Assembly (NCBI RefSeq): GCF_015704865.1
Contig: NZ_JADQTO010000012.1
Span: 124,001 to 188,000 of the forward strand
Source of the DNA: Actinoplanes aureus
Lineage (GTDB): Bacteria; Actinomycetota; Actinomycetes; Mycobacteriales; Micromonosporaceae
Reading direction: 5' to 3'
Length of the DNA: 64,000 nt
Both the position numbers and the translations under genes were made by a program. The notes beneath the pieces are model-generated. The model had not been told where the DNA came from, ran no database searches, and saw only the letters and a list, made by a program, of their open reading frames with translations. Of the stretch, positions 42,386 to 50,785 are shown in pieces (the first letter of the stretch is position 1; the number at the start of each line of letters is the position of its first letter).

Positions 42386-43117
42386 TCAGCCGTCCTCCGG
42401 CCGGCTGAGTCGCCGGCGGATGCCGCTGAAGTGCTCGTTCAGGGCGGCGATCGACTCCTCGACGTCGCCGGCGCGCACCGCGTCGTAGACCCGCCGGTGC
42501 CGTGCGGCGATCTCGGCGGGCGTCTCGTCGGCCTCGTCGAGCTCGGCGTGCAGTGCGTGGTAGACGTCCCAGAAGGCCGCCAGCAGCTGGATCACCAGCG
42601 GGTTGCCGAGAGGCTGGTACAGCAGCTCGTGGAAGCGCTTGTCGGTCTCCGCGCTGACGGCGCCGGCGCGGGCCTCCGCCTCCATCTGCTCCATCACCCC
42701 GGTCAGCTCGTCGCCGGCCGCGCCGGTGCCGCGCTCGCGGATGACCTGCTGGATCAGCCCGGACTCCAGGACCTCGCGAATCTGCACCAGGTGGCGCAGG
42801 TCGTTGCGGCCGGCCTGGAGCGACATCCGCCCGTGGAAGGTCAGTTCGTCGACGAGCGAGACCAGCGACATGGTGCCGACGTACATGCCGAAACCGTGGC
42901 GGATCTCCACGATGCCGACCGCCTGCAGCGCCTTGAGTGCCTCACGCAGCGAGTTGCGGCTGACGTTGATCTCCTCGAGCAGCTCCAGCTCGGTGGGCAT
43001 CGGATCGCCGGCGGTGAGGCCGCGCTCCAGGATCAGGTGCTTGATCTGCTGCTGCACCTCGTCGGTCCGGCTCGGCCGCCGCGGGTTGGCGGCGGCCGCC
43101 GCGGTACGCCGCCTCAC
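42386..43117 (-). CDS. FadR-subfamily GntR regulator, probably NanR-like
   Basis: 243-residue regulator. The HTH domain (about 16-80) reads DEVQQQIKHLILERGLTAGD and NSLREALKALQAVGIVEIRHG; the C-terminal FCD effector domain (95-230) has metal-ligand-type residues in IREVLESGLI, KRFHELLY and HRRVYDAV. It is divergent from the sialic-acid operon with palindromic operators between them, so it is the expected repressor. GTG 43117 overlaps the stop of a 38-codon frame that has the better ribosome site. An in-frame upstream ATG at 43288 would add a poorly conserved-looking tail. Confidence 0.87.
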   Translation of the reverse strand: MRRRTAAAAANPRRPSRTDEVQQQIKHLILERGLTAGDPMPTELELLEEINVSRNSLREALKALQAVGIVEIRHGFGMYVGTMSLVSLVDELTFHGRMSLQAGRNDLRHLVQIREVLESGLIQQVIRERGTGAAGDELTGVMEQMEAEARAGAVSAETDKRFHELLYQPLGNPLVIQLLAAFWDVYHALHAELDEADETPAEIAARHRRVYDAVRAGDVEESIAALNEHFSGIRRRLSRPEDG

Positions 43118-43230
43118 CGGGGTCCCCGCATCGTTTCGTCCCTCCGGGGTGCCCGATGTGCGGGTTGTGCCACCGGGCGGCGGCCAGGTTGCTGATCCTG
43201 GCCGGTGGGGACGGGCTGCGGCTCTGTCAT
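43114..43230 (-). CDS. 38-codon upstream frame coupled to the GntR gene
   Basis: A small frame starting at ATG 43230 with GGAGAGAAG seven bases before it, ending in TGA that overlaps the GntR GTG (GTGA). The product (starting MTEPQPVPTG, Arg/Pro-rich) resembles nothing I know. It may be a leader peptide that couples translation of the regulator, or the true N-terminus of the regulator disrupted by a frameshift. Confidence 0.4.
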   Translation of the reverse strand: MTEPQPVPTGQDQQPGRRPVAQPAHRAPRRDETMRGPR

Positions 43231-43293
43231 GACGGCTTCTCTCCGGGCGCTCTTGACCGTGTGCAGGCACGCTCCTAAGGTACCGCATACGAA

Positions 43294-43318
43294 CTACGTC
43301 GGACGTAGGACGTCCTAT
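43294..43318. promoter_or_regulatory. Overlapping palindromic operators of the sialic-acid divergon
   Basis: CTACGTC-G-GACGTAG (43294-43308) overlaps the perfect palindrome TAGGACGTCCTA (43306-43317). They lie 27-51 bases before the binding-protein start and about 200 bases before the GntR gene. FadR-type GntR proteins bind such short palindromes; binding by the adjacent regulator is inference. Confidence 0.65.
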
Positions 43319-43344
43319 GAACTTCAGATGGCTTGGGGGAGAAG

Positions 43345-44925
43345 ATGGATAACAACGGTCTGTCGCGCCGGAACCTGCTGCGCTTCGCGGGCATCCTCGG
43401 CGCGGCCACCACGATCACCGCCGGCCTGGGGGCGTGCGGAGAGGGTGGCGACTCCTCCGGCGCGAGCGGCAAGACCATCGAGGCGACTCTGGCCTTCACG
43501 CTCTCCAGCGGCTTCGACCCGATGAACGCCTCCAGCGCGGTGGCCACCACGGTGAACCAGCACGTCTTCGAGGCTCTCGTCGACCTCGACCCGATCACCC
43601 GTAAGCCGTACCCGGCGCTGGCGAGCGCGCTGCCGTCCGCCGGCGGCGACGGTCTGACCTGGACCGTCACCCTCCGCGACGGGGCGAAGTTCTCCGACGG
43701 CACACCGGTCACCGCCGACGACGTGGTGTGGTCGTTCCAGCGGGCCCTGGATCCGGCCAGCAAGTCGCTGATGGCCAGCTTCATCACCTTCCTCGACACG
43801 GTGACCGCGAAGGACCCGCGGACGGTGGAGTTCAAGCTCAACAGCCCGTTCAGCCTCTTCCCGCAGCGCGTCGCCGTCATCAAGATCGTGCCCAAGGCGA
43901 AGACCGGGGATGCCGCGGCCGCCAAGGCCTTCGACACCGCGCCGATCGGCTCGGGCCCGTTCACCGTGGTGAGCGCCAACGCCACCGCCGGCGTGGTGAT
44001 GGGCGTCAACCCGCACTACAACGGGCCACGGCCGGCCAAGGTGGAGAAGGTCACGCTGCGGACCACACCGGACAACACGGCCCGGCTCAACGACCTGCAG
44101 GGCGGGTCGTCGCAGGCGATCGAGGCGGTGCCGTACCTGGACGTCAGCGCCGTGTCCGGCGGCAAGAAGGTGGACGAGAAGCAGGCGTTCAACCAGCTGT
44201 TCCTGATGTTCAACTGCACCGCCGCGCCGTTCAGCGACAAGCGGGTACGGCAGGCGCTGCACTACGCCATCGACACCGACAAGCTGATCACCACGGCGTT
44301 GCAGGGTCACGCCACCGCCGCGACGAGCTACCTCGACGAGGGCAACGCCGGCTACCAGAAGGCCGCGACCGTATACGGCTACGACCCGGACAAGGCCAAG
44401 TCCCTGCTCGCCGCCGCCGGCGTCACCAACCTCTCCTTCGAGCTGGTCACCACCGACACCGCGTTCGTCAAGGACAGCGCCCCGGTGCTGATCGACGCCT
44501 GGAAGGCGATCGGCGTGACCGCCACCCTCAACACCAACCCGTCATCGGCGGTCTACGGCACCATCGTGCCGGGTGCCGGCTTCCGGGTCCTCGCCGCCAG
44601 CGGCGACCCCACGGTCTTCGGCCCGGACGTGGACCTGCTGCTGCGCTGGTTCTACCTCAACGACACCTGGACGAAGAACCGGCACCGCTGGGCCACCACC
44701 CCCGAGGCGAAGCGGTGCGCGCAGATCATCGAGGACGCCGCGAAGACCTCCGGCACCGCACAGACCGGGCTGTGGAAGCAGGCCCTCGACCTGATCGCCG
44801 AGGAGGTCCCGCTCTACCCGGTCCTGCACGCCAAGATGATCACCGCCTTCGACCCGGCCAAGCTCAAGGACTTCCAGGGCGCGGCCACCACCGGCCTCTA
44901 CTTCCTCGGCGCCTCGCGCGGCTGA
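43345..44925 (+). CDS. ABC transporter substrate-binding lipoprotein, family 5 (peptide/nickel type)
   Basis: 526-residue exported lipoprotein. The N-terminus has a twin-arginine motif (SRRNLLR, 7-13) and a lipobox ending at C31, so it is probably Tat-exported. The mature protein has family-5 marks: LRDGAKFSDGTPVTADDVVWSFQRA and RQALHYAIDTDKL. Family-5 proteins usually bind peptides, but some bind sialic acid, as in the Haemophilus ducreyi Sat system; the downstream nan genes point to that here. A GGGGGAGAAG ribosome site fixes the ATG at 43345. First gene of a seven-gene operon. Confidence 0.92.
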   Translation: MDNNGLSRRNLLRFAGILGAATTITAGLGACGEGGDSSGASGKTIEATLAFTLSSGFDPMNASSAVATTVNQHVFEALVDLDPITRKPYPALASALPSAGGDGLTWTVTLRDGAKFSDGTPVTADDVVWSFQRALDPASKSLMASFITFLDTVTAKDPRTVEFKLNSPFSLFPQRVAVIKIVPKAKTGDAAAAKAFDTAPIGSGPFTVVSANATAGVVMGVNPHYNGPRPAKVEKVTLRTTPDNTARLNDLQGGSSQAIEAVPYLDVSAVSGGKKVDEKQAFNQLFLMFNCTAAPFSDKRVRQALHYAIDTDKLITTALQGHATAATSYLDEGNAGYQKAATVYGYDPDKAKSLLAAAGVTNLSFELVTTDTAFVKDSAPVLIDAWKAIGVTATLNTNPSSAVYGTIVPGAGFRVLAASGDPTVFGPDVDLLLRWFYLNDTWTKNRHRWATTPEAKRCAQIIEDAAKTSGTAQTGLWKQALDLIAEEVPLYPVLHAKMITAFDPAKLKDFQGAATTGLYFLGASRG

Positions 44926-44951
44926 TCCGTTGACCTCGCGACTCAGTGCCG

Positions 44952-44971
44952 CGGCCGCCTCCGGGCGGCCG
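44952..44971 (+). terminator. Intra-operon hairpin after the binding-protein gene
   Basis: CGGCCGCC (44952-44959), four-base loop, GGCGGCCG (44964-44971). It lies between the lipoprotein stop and the permease start. Such hairpins often give partial termination or stabilise the upstream mRNA, allowing more binding protein than permease. Confidence 0.5.
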
Positions 44972-44997
44972 TGCACCGACACGGAAAGGAGCATCGG

Positions 44998-45957
44998 GTG
45001 GACGCGTTCCTCGGCATCATCCTGCGCCGGCTGGCGGCGCTGATCCCGCTGATGCTCGGCATCATCCTGTTCATCTTCCTGATCATGGCGTTGTCCCCGA
45101 ACGACGCCGCCCTCTCGGTGCTGGGTGACCAGGCGACCGCCGAGCAGGTCGCCGCGTTCAACCAGGCCAACGGCCTGGACCAGCCACTGCTGGCCCGGTA
45201 CGCCGACTACCTGTGGGCGCTGCTGCACGGCGACCTGGGCCAGACCTACTCGTTGAGCGCGCCGATCAGCGGCATCATCGGCGACGCCCTGCCGGTCACC
45301 CTCCAGCTCACCGCTCTCGGTGTGAGCCTGGCCGTGGTGCTCGCGCTCGCGCTCGGCATCACCGGTGCGCTCTACCGCGATCGGTGGCCGGACCAGGTCA
45401 CCCGTCTGGTGTCGATGGCGGGCATCTCCATCCCGTCGTTCTGGCTGGCCATCCTGCTGATCCAGCGGCTGTCCACGATCGGCGGCGGAACACTGCCCAG
45501 CGGCCACTATGTCGCACCGTCGGAGTCGGCCGGCGACTGGTTCCGGCACCTGATCCTGCCGGCCGTCGCGCTCGCCGTGCCGACCGGCTGCGCGCTGGCC
45601 CGGGTGGTGCGTACCTCGATGGTGGAGGAACTGGACCGCGACTACGTGCGCACCGCGGTCGGCGCCGGGTTGCCGCCGATGGTCGTGGTCGGCCGCAACG
45701 TGCTGCGCAACGCCCTGCTGACGCCGCTCACCGTCCTCGGCCTGCAGGTCGGCTACCTGATCGGCGGCGCCGTGATCATCGAGGCGATCTTCACCCTGCC
45801 CGGGATGGGCACCCAGATCATGAGCGCGGTCCAGCAGAACGACATCGGCCTGGCCCGCGGTCTCGTCATCACCATCGCGCTCGGCTTCGTCGTGGTGAAC
45901 CTCGTCGTCGACCTGCTGTATCTGGCGGCCAACCCCCGCCTGCGAGGAGCTCACTGA
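44998..45957 (+). CDS. ABC transporter permease (DppB type)
   Basis: 319-residue permease with about six transmembrane segments: an opening ILRRLAALIPLMLGII, the first large loop, the EAA-like segment REDYV-type as ELDRDYVRTAVGAG, and ANPRLRG at the end, all usual for DppB/OppB. GTG 44998 follows GGAAAGGAG at a good distance. It pairs with the fused permease-ATPase that follows, overlapping it by TGATGA. Predicted role: membrane channel of the sialic-acid importer. Confidence 0.93.
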   Translation: MDAFLGIILRRLAALIPLMLGIILFIFLIMALSPNDAALSVLGDQATAEQVAAFNQANGLDQPLLARYADYLWALLHGDLGQTYSLSAPISGIIGDALPVTLQLTALGVSLAVVLALALGITGALYRDRWPDQVTRLVSMAGISIPSFWLAILLIQRLSTIGGGTLPSGHYVAPSESAGDWFRHLILPAVALAVPTGCALARVVRTSMVEELDRDYVRTAVGAGLPPMVVVGRNVLRNALLTPLTVLGLQVGYLIGGAVIIEAIFTLPGMGTQIMSAVQQNDIGLARGLVITIALGFVVVNLVVDLLYLAANPRLRGAH

Positions 45958-47882
45958 TGATCGCCGGATTTCGGCGGCTGCCCCTGCCCGCCAAGCTCTG
46001 CCTCGGTTTCCTCCTGTTCGTCGTCGCGGTCGGCGTCGCCGCACCGTGGCTCATCCGCCACGACCCCACCCAGGTCGCCCTTGCCGCACCCTCGACCGGC
46101 CCGAACGGCGAGCACTGGTTCGGCGTGGACCGGCTCGGCCGCGACATCTACTCCCGGCTCGTCGCCGGCACCCCGCGCTCGCTGATCGTCGGCTTCGGCT
46201 CGGCCGGGCTCGCCCTGCTGGCGGGTGCGTTGCTCGGGTCGATCGCGGCCACCAGCCGCCGCGCCGCCGACGAGACGATCATGCGGCTGCTGGACGTCGT
46301 GATGGCGTTCCCGACGATCGTGCTGGCCGCGATCCTGGTCGTCGCCTACGGCAACGACAGCATCACGGTGCTGGTCGGCGCGATCGGCTTCGTCCTGATC
46401 CCGCAGATCGCCCGTCTGGTACGAGCCAACGTCGCCGCGCAGTACCAGGAGGACTACGTCGCCGCGGAGCGGGTGATCGGCGCCGGGCGCCGGCACATCC
46501 TGACGCGGCACGTGGCCCGCAACTGCGCCGCGCCGATCCTGGTCTACGCCACGATCATGGTGGCCAACGCGATCGTCTTCGAGGCCTCGCTGTCGTTCAT
46601 CGGCGGTGGTCTGCAGCCGGAGGCCGGTGCCTCGTCGTGGGGCAGCGTGATCGCCTACGGCCAGCAGATGCTCGCCAGCCGGGGATGGTGGGCCACGTTC
46701 TTCCCCGGTCTGCTCATCCTGATCACCGTACTGTGCCTCAACATCCTGGCCGAAGGCATCTCGGACGCCTGGGCCGCGCCCGCCGGCCGGCGGCGGGCCG
46801 GCACCGGACCGGCCGCGACGGAACTGTCGGACGCCGAGCGCGAGTCGGCGGTCGAGCTGCCCGGCCTGGCGCGGGCCGCGGCACGGCTGGCCGCCACCGC
46901 ACGCCCGGCGGTCACCCTGCCTCCCCTGCTGTCGGTGCGTGACCTGCGGATCGGCTTCGCCGCCAGCCACCACGGCGTGGACATCGTCGACGGCGTCGGC
47001 TTCGACGTGCGGCCCGGCGAGGTGCTCGGACTGATCGGCGAGTCCGGCTGCGGCAAGTCGCTGACCGCACTGACCGTGATGGGCCTGCAGCCGCGCGGCG
47101 CACGCATCGGCGACACCATCGAGTTCGCCGGCACCGATCTGCTCACCCTCGGCGCCGCGGAACGGCGCAAGGTGATGGGGCGCCGGATCGCGATGATCTA
47201 TCAGGACGCGCTTTCCGCGCTCAACCCCTCGATGACGGTACGGGCCCAGCTCAAACAGGTCATCCGGCGCGGCGGCACCCGGACCGCCGATGAGCTGATG
47301 AACCTGGTCGGTCTCGACCCGCGCCGCACCCTGTCGTCGTACCCGCACGAGCTGTCGGGCGGCCAGCGGCAGCGCGTGGTGATCGCGATGGCCCTGGCCC
47401 GCGACCCCGAGCTGGTGGTCGCCGACGAGCCCACCACCGCCCTCGACGTGACCGTGCAGGCGCAGGTCATCCAGCTGCTGCTGCGGCTGCGGGCCGAGCT
47501 CGGCTTCGCCCTGATCCTGGTCTCGCACGACCTGGCCCTGGTCAGCGACGTCTGCGACCGGATCGCCGTGATGTACGGCGGCCGCATCGTCGAGGTGGGC
47601 CGGACCGCCGAGGTGCTGGCCGCTCCTACCCACCACTACACCCGCGGGCTGCTCGGCTCGGTGCTGTCGCTGGAGGCGCAGGCACCCCGGCTGGTCCAGA
47701 TCCGCGGAACCGTGCCGTCACCGGCGGACTTCCCGGCCGGCTGCCGGTTCGCCGACCGCTGTCCCCGAGCCACCCAGATCTGCGCGGAGGAGCGGCCGCC
47801 GCTCGCCGATGTCAACGGCCACCTGACGGCCTGCCACCACCCCGCGCGCATCGAGGCCGAGAAGGTTGCCGTCCATGACTGA
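45957..47882 (+). CDS. Fused ABC permease (DppC)-ATPase (DppD) protein
   Basis: 641-residue fusion. Residues 1-270 are a DppC-type permease with WFGVDRLGRDIYSRLVAG, the EAA loop YVAAERVIGAG and FEASLSFIGGGLQ. A 45-residue linker follows, then a DppD-type ATPase (about 320-641): Walker A GESGCGKS, signature LSGGQRQR, Walker B VVADEP, H-loop VSHD, and the C-terminal oligopeptide-type CRFADRCPRAT cysteine cluster. Such fusions are known in actinobacteria. The next gene is the second ATPase, overlapping by eight bases. Confidence 0.94.
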   Translation: MIAGFRRLPLPAKLCLGFLLFVVAVGVAAPWLIRHDPTQVALAAPSTGPNGEHWFGVDRLGRDIYSRLVAGTPRSLIVGFGSAGLALLAGALLGSIAATSRRAADETIMRLLDVVMAFPTIVLAAILVVAYGNDSITVLVGAIGFVLIPQIARLVRANVAAQYQEDYVAAERVIGAGRRHILTRHVARNCAAPILVYATIMVANAIVFEASLSFIGGGLQPEAGASSWGSVIAYGQQMLASRGWWATFFPGLLILITVLCLNILAEGISDAWAAPAGRRRAGTGPAATELSDAERESAVELPGLARAAARLAATARPAVTLPPLLSVRDLRIGFAASHHGVDIVDGVGFDVRPGEVLGLIGESGCGKSLTALTVMGLQPRGARIGDTIEFAGTDLLTLGAAERRKVMGRRIAMIYQDALSALNPSMTVRAQLKQVIRRGGTRTADELMNLVGLDPRRTLSSYPHELSGGQRQRVVIAMALARDPELVVADEPTTALDVTVQAQVIQLLLRLRAELGFALILVSHDLALVSDVCDRIAVMYGGRIVEVGRTAEVLAAPTHHYTRGLLGSVLSLEAQAPRLVQIRGTVPSPADFPAGCRFADRCPRATQICAEERPPLADVNGHLTACHHPARIEAEKVAVHD

Positions 47883-48897
47883 ACAACGCCGGGATCCGCT
47901 GGCCGAACTCAGCGGGGTCAGCGTCGAGCACCGCGCCCCGGGCGGGTCCGTCTTCAACCGGGCCCGGGTGCACGCACTCACCGCAGCCGACCTGACCGTG
48001 GCACCGGGCGAGACTCTCGGCGTGGTCGGCGAGTCCGGCTGCGGCAAGTCGACCCTGGTCAAGGTGCTGGTCGGCCTGCAACCACCGACCCGCGGCACGG
48101 TACGCCTCGCCGGCGAGGACATCTGGTCGCTGAGCACGTCCCGGCGCCGGCGGCACGTCGGCGGCCTGGTCGGCATGGTGTTCCAGGATCCGGCCACGTC
48201 GCTGAACCGCCGCCTGAGCGTCGAGCAGATCATCGCCGACCCGCTCGACGTACAGGGCCGGCGCAGCCCGCGGGACCGGCGTGACCGGGTGACCGAGCTG
48301 ATGGACCTGGTCGGCCTGCCCGCCTCGGCCCGCGAGGCGCTGCCTCCTCAGATGTCCGGCGGCCAGCGGCAACGGGTCGCCATCGCCCGGGCCCTGGCCC
48401 TGGAACCGGCCCTGCTCGTCGCCGACGAACCCACCTCGGCGCTGGACGTGTCGGTCCGGGCACAGATCCTCAACCTGCTGCTCGACCTGCGTACGCGTCT
48501 CGGGCTCGCCATGGTGTTCGTCTCGCACGACCTGCAGACCGTGCGGCGCGTCTCGGACCGGATCGTCACCATGTACCTCGGCCGGGTCGTGGAGGAGCTG
48601 CCCGCCGACCGGATCCGGTACGGGCGTCACCCGTACACCCAGGCGTTGTTCTCCGCGGCACCCGGGTTGCTGAACCCGATGCGCCCGATTCCCCTGACCG
48701 GCCCGGTTCCCTCCGCCGTGCGCCCGCCGTCGGGCTGCCCGTTCCGCACCCGGTGCTGGCGGTCCACCGACGTCTGCGCCACCGAGATGCCGCCGTACGC
48801 CACCGACGCCGACGGCCGCTTCCGTTGTTTCCACCCGATCACCGACCCATCGGATCTGCCCCGCGCCGGAGCGGATTCCGTACAGGAGCTGACATGA
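47875..48897 (+). CDS. ABC transporter ATPase (DppF type)
   Basis: 340-residue nucleotide-binding subunit: Walker A GESGCGKST, Q-loop VFQDP, signature MSGGQRQR, Walker B LLVADEP, H-loop VSHD, then a DppF-type tail with a PFRTRCWRSTDVC cysteine motif. It complements the ATPase half of the preceding fusion to make the heterodimeric motor. ATG 47875 overlaps the fusion stop (ATGACTGA). It is followed by the lyase gene (ATGA overlap). Confidence 0.94.
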   Translation: MTEQRRDPLAELSGVSVEHRAPGGSVFNRARVHALTAADLTVAPGETLGVVGESGCGKSTLVKVLVGLQPPTRGTVRLAGEDIWSLSTSRRRRHVGGLVGMVFQDPATSLNRRLSVEQIIADPLDVQGRRSPRDRRDRVTELMDLVGLPASAREALPPQMSGGQRQRVAIARALALEPALLVADEPTSALDVSVRAQILNLLLDLRTRLGLAMVFVSHDLQTVRRVSDRIVTMYLGRVVEELPADRIRYGRHPYTQALFSAAPGLLNPMRPIPLTGPVPSAVRPPSGCPFRTRCWRSTDVCATEMPPYATDADGRFRCFHPITDPSDLPRAGADSVQELT

Positions 48898-49862
48898 CCG
48901 CCACCGCCACCGCCCCCACCTCTCCCGACGGTGCCGTCGCACCGATGCTGACCGGCGTGGTGCCTCCGGTGTGTACCCCGCTCACGCCCGACCTCGACGT
49001 CGATGTCGACTCGCTGCTGCGGCTGGTCGACTTCCAGCTCGCCGGCGGCGTCGACGGGCTGTTCATCCTCGGCTCCTCCAGCGAGGTCGCCTTCCTGCCG
49101 GACGGGCACCGGGCCGTGGTGATCGACGCGGTGCTGCGCCACGTGGCCGGGCAGGTGCCGGTGCTGATCGGGGCGATCGACATGACCACCCTGCGAGTTC
49201 TGGACCACGCGCGCCGTGCGGTCCGCGCCGGGTGCGCCGGCATCGTCGCCACCGCGCCGTTCTACACCCGCACCCATCCGGCCGAGGTCGAGCTGCACCT
49301 GCGGCGCGTCGCCGAGCAGTGCGAGGCCCCGCTGTACGCCTACGACCTGCCGGTGTCGGTGCACACCAACCTGGACCACGAGATGCTGCTGCGGCTGGCC
49401 GCCGAGGGCGTACTCGCCGGGCTCAAGGACTCCACCGGCGACGACGCGGCGCTGCGCGACCTGCTGGTCGCCCGGCGCGACGCCGGACTCACCGCGTTCA
49501 GTGTGCTGACCGGCTCGGAACTGACCGTCGACAGCGCCCTGCGGATGGGCGCCGACGGCGTGGTCCCCGGCCTCGGCAACGTGGACCCGCACGGCTATGC
49601 GGCCCTCTACCGCCACGCCCGGGCCGGCGACTGGGACCAGGCCGCCCGCGAGCAGGAACGACTGCTGCGGCTGATGCGTATCGTCCGGGCCGCGGCGCCC
49701 AGCCGGATGGGTCGCGGATCCTCGGCGCTCGGCGCGTTCAAGACCGCGCTGCGGCTGCGCGGCGTCATCCGGCACGCCGTCACCGCCCCGCCGCAGATCC
49801 CGCTCGACGACGCGGAGACCGACTACGTGCGGCGCACCCTGGTCGCCGCGGGGCTGCTGTGA
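48894..49862 (+). CDS. nanA: DHDPS-family lyase, probable N-acetylneuraminate lyase
   Basis: 322-residue TIM-barrel class I aldolase of the DHDPS/NAL family. Schiff-base lysine is predicted as K178 (GLKDSTGD) and the catalytic tyrosine as Y150 (YAYDLP). The GSSSEVAFL loop replaces the GTTGE of DHDPS. Sequence alone does not prove sialate lyase, since true NanA has GxKxT; some DHDPS-like members act on other keto acids. The adjacent kinase and NanE supply the next two steps (ManNAc to ManNAc-6-P to GlcNAc-6-P), making NanA by far the best fit. Coupled by ATGA/GTGA on both sides. Confidence 0.82.
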   Translation: MTATATAPTSPDGAVAPMLTGVVPPVCTPLTPDLDVDVDSLLRLVDFQLAGGVDGLFILGSSSEVAFLPDGHRAVVIDAVLRHVAGQVPVLIGAIDMTTLRVLDHARRAVRAGCAGIVATAPFYTRTHPAEVELHLRRVAEQCEAPLYAYDLPVSVHTNLDHEMLLRLAAEGVLAGLKDSTGDDAALRDLLVARRDAGLTAFSVLTGSELTVDSALRMGADGVVPGLGNVDPHGYAALYRHARAGDWDQAAREQERLLRLMRIVRAAAPSRMGRGSSALGAFKTALRLRGVIRHAVTAPPQIPLDDAETDYVRRTLVAAGLL

Positions 49863-50785
49863 CCGGCGCGGTCGCCGCGGTCGACATCGGCGGCACGAAG
49901 ATCGCCGCGGCACTGGTCACGGACGACGACGTCATCCGCGAGCGGGTTCAGGTCGACACCCCGTCCGGCGCGCCGGCCATTCTGTGCGTCGTCGCCGAGC
50001 TCATCGCCGGACTGTGTTCCCGCAGCGGACAGGGCACCGTACGGGCCGTCGGGGTGGGAGCGCCCGGCGTGATCGACAGCACCACCGGCGTGGTGCGCTC
50101 GGCGACCGGGATCCTGCCCGGCTGGGCCGGCACCCCGGTCCGCGACGAACTGGCCGGCCGGCTCGGGCTGCCGGTGGCCGTCGCCAACGACGTCCGGGCG
50201 GCCGCCCTCGGCGCCGTCCGCGATCCGGCGGTGCGCGACCGCTCCCACCTGCTGCACGTCTCAGTCGGCACCGGTGTCGGGGGAGCACTGGTTCGCCACG
50301 GCCGCCTGGTGCCGGGGCCGCACGCGGTGGCCGGCGAGATCGCGCATCTGCTCGTCCCGGACGCCGGTGCACTGCCGTGCGGATGCGGCCGGTACGACCA
50401 CCTGGAGGCCGCCGTCGCCGGGCCGGCCATCGCCGCCGCGTATGCCCGGGCGACATCGGGTCCGGTGCGGCCGCTCACCGAGGTGGCCGCGCGGATGCGC
50501 GCCGGCGACCAGGACGCCGGCACGGCGATCCGGTCGGCGGCGCGCCTGCTGGGCCGGGCTCTCGCCGGCCTGGTGGCGGCGGTCGACGTGGACGCGGTGA
50601 CCCTCGGCGGTGGGGTGGTGCACGGCATCGCCGAGTTCGCCCCGGCGACCGCCGAGGCCTTCCATACCGAAGCGCTGCCACCGCTGCGCGCGGTGCCGGT
50701 CGTCGTTCCCCGCACGGGTACGGACGCCCCGCTGCTGGGTGCCGCCCAACTGGCCCGCGAGATCAGGCAGGAGTCACCGGTATGA
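49859..50785 (+). CDS. nanK: ROK-family sugar kinase, probable N-acetylmannosamine kinase
   Basis: 308-residue ROK kinase. ATP-binding AVDIGGTKIAAAL at the N-terminus, VANDVRAAALG with the catalytic Asp, HVSVGTGVGGALV, GEIAHL, and the zinc region CGCGRYDHLEA, which lacks the last Cys of the usual CxCGxxGCxE motif. It phosphorylates a hexosamine at O6; ManNAc is predicted from neighbours rather than from sequence. Starts at GTG 49859 (GTGA with nanA). Confidence 0.85.
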   Translation: MTGAVAAVDIGGTKIAAALVTDDDVIRERVQVDTPSGAPAILCVVAELIAGLCSRSGQGTVRAVGVGAPGVIDSTTGVVRSATGILPGWAGTPVRDELAGRLGLPVAVANDVRAAALGAVRDPAVRDRSHLLHVSVGTGVGGALVRHGRLVPGPHAVAGEIAHLLVPDAGALPCGCGRYDHLEAAVAGPAIAAAYARATSGPVRPLTEVAARMRAGDQDAGTAIRSAARLLGRALAGLVAAVDVDAVTLGGGVVHGIAEFAPATAEAFHTEALPPLRAVPVVVPRTGTDAPLLGAAQLAREIRQESPV

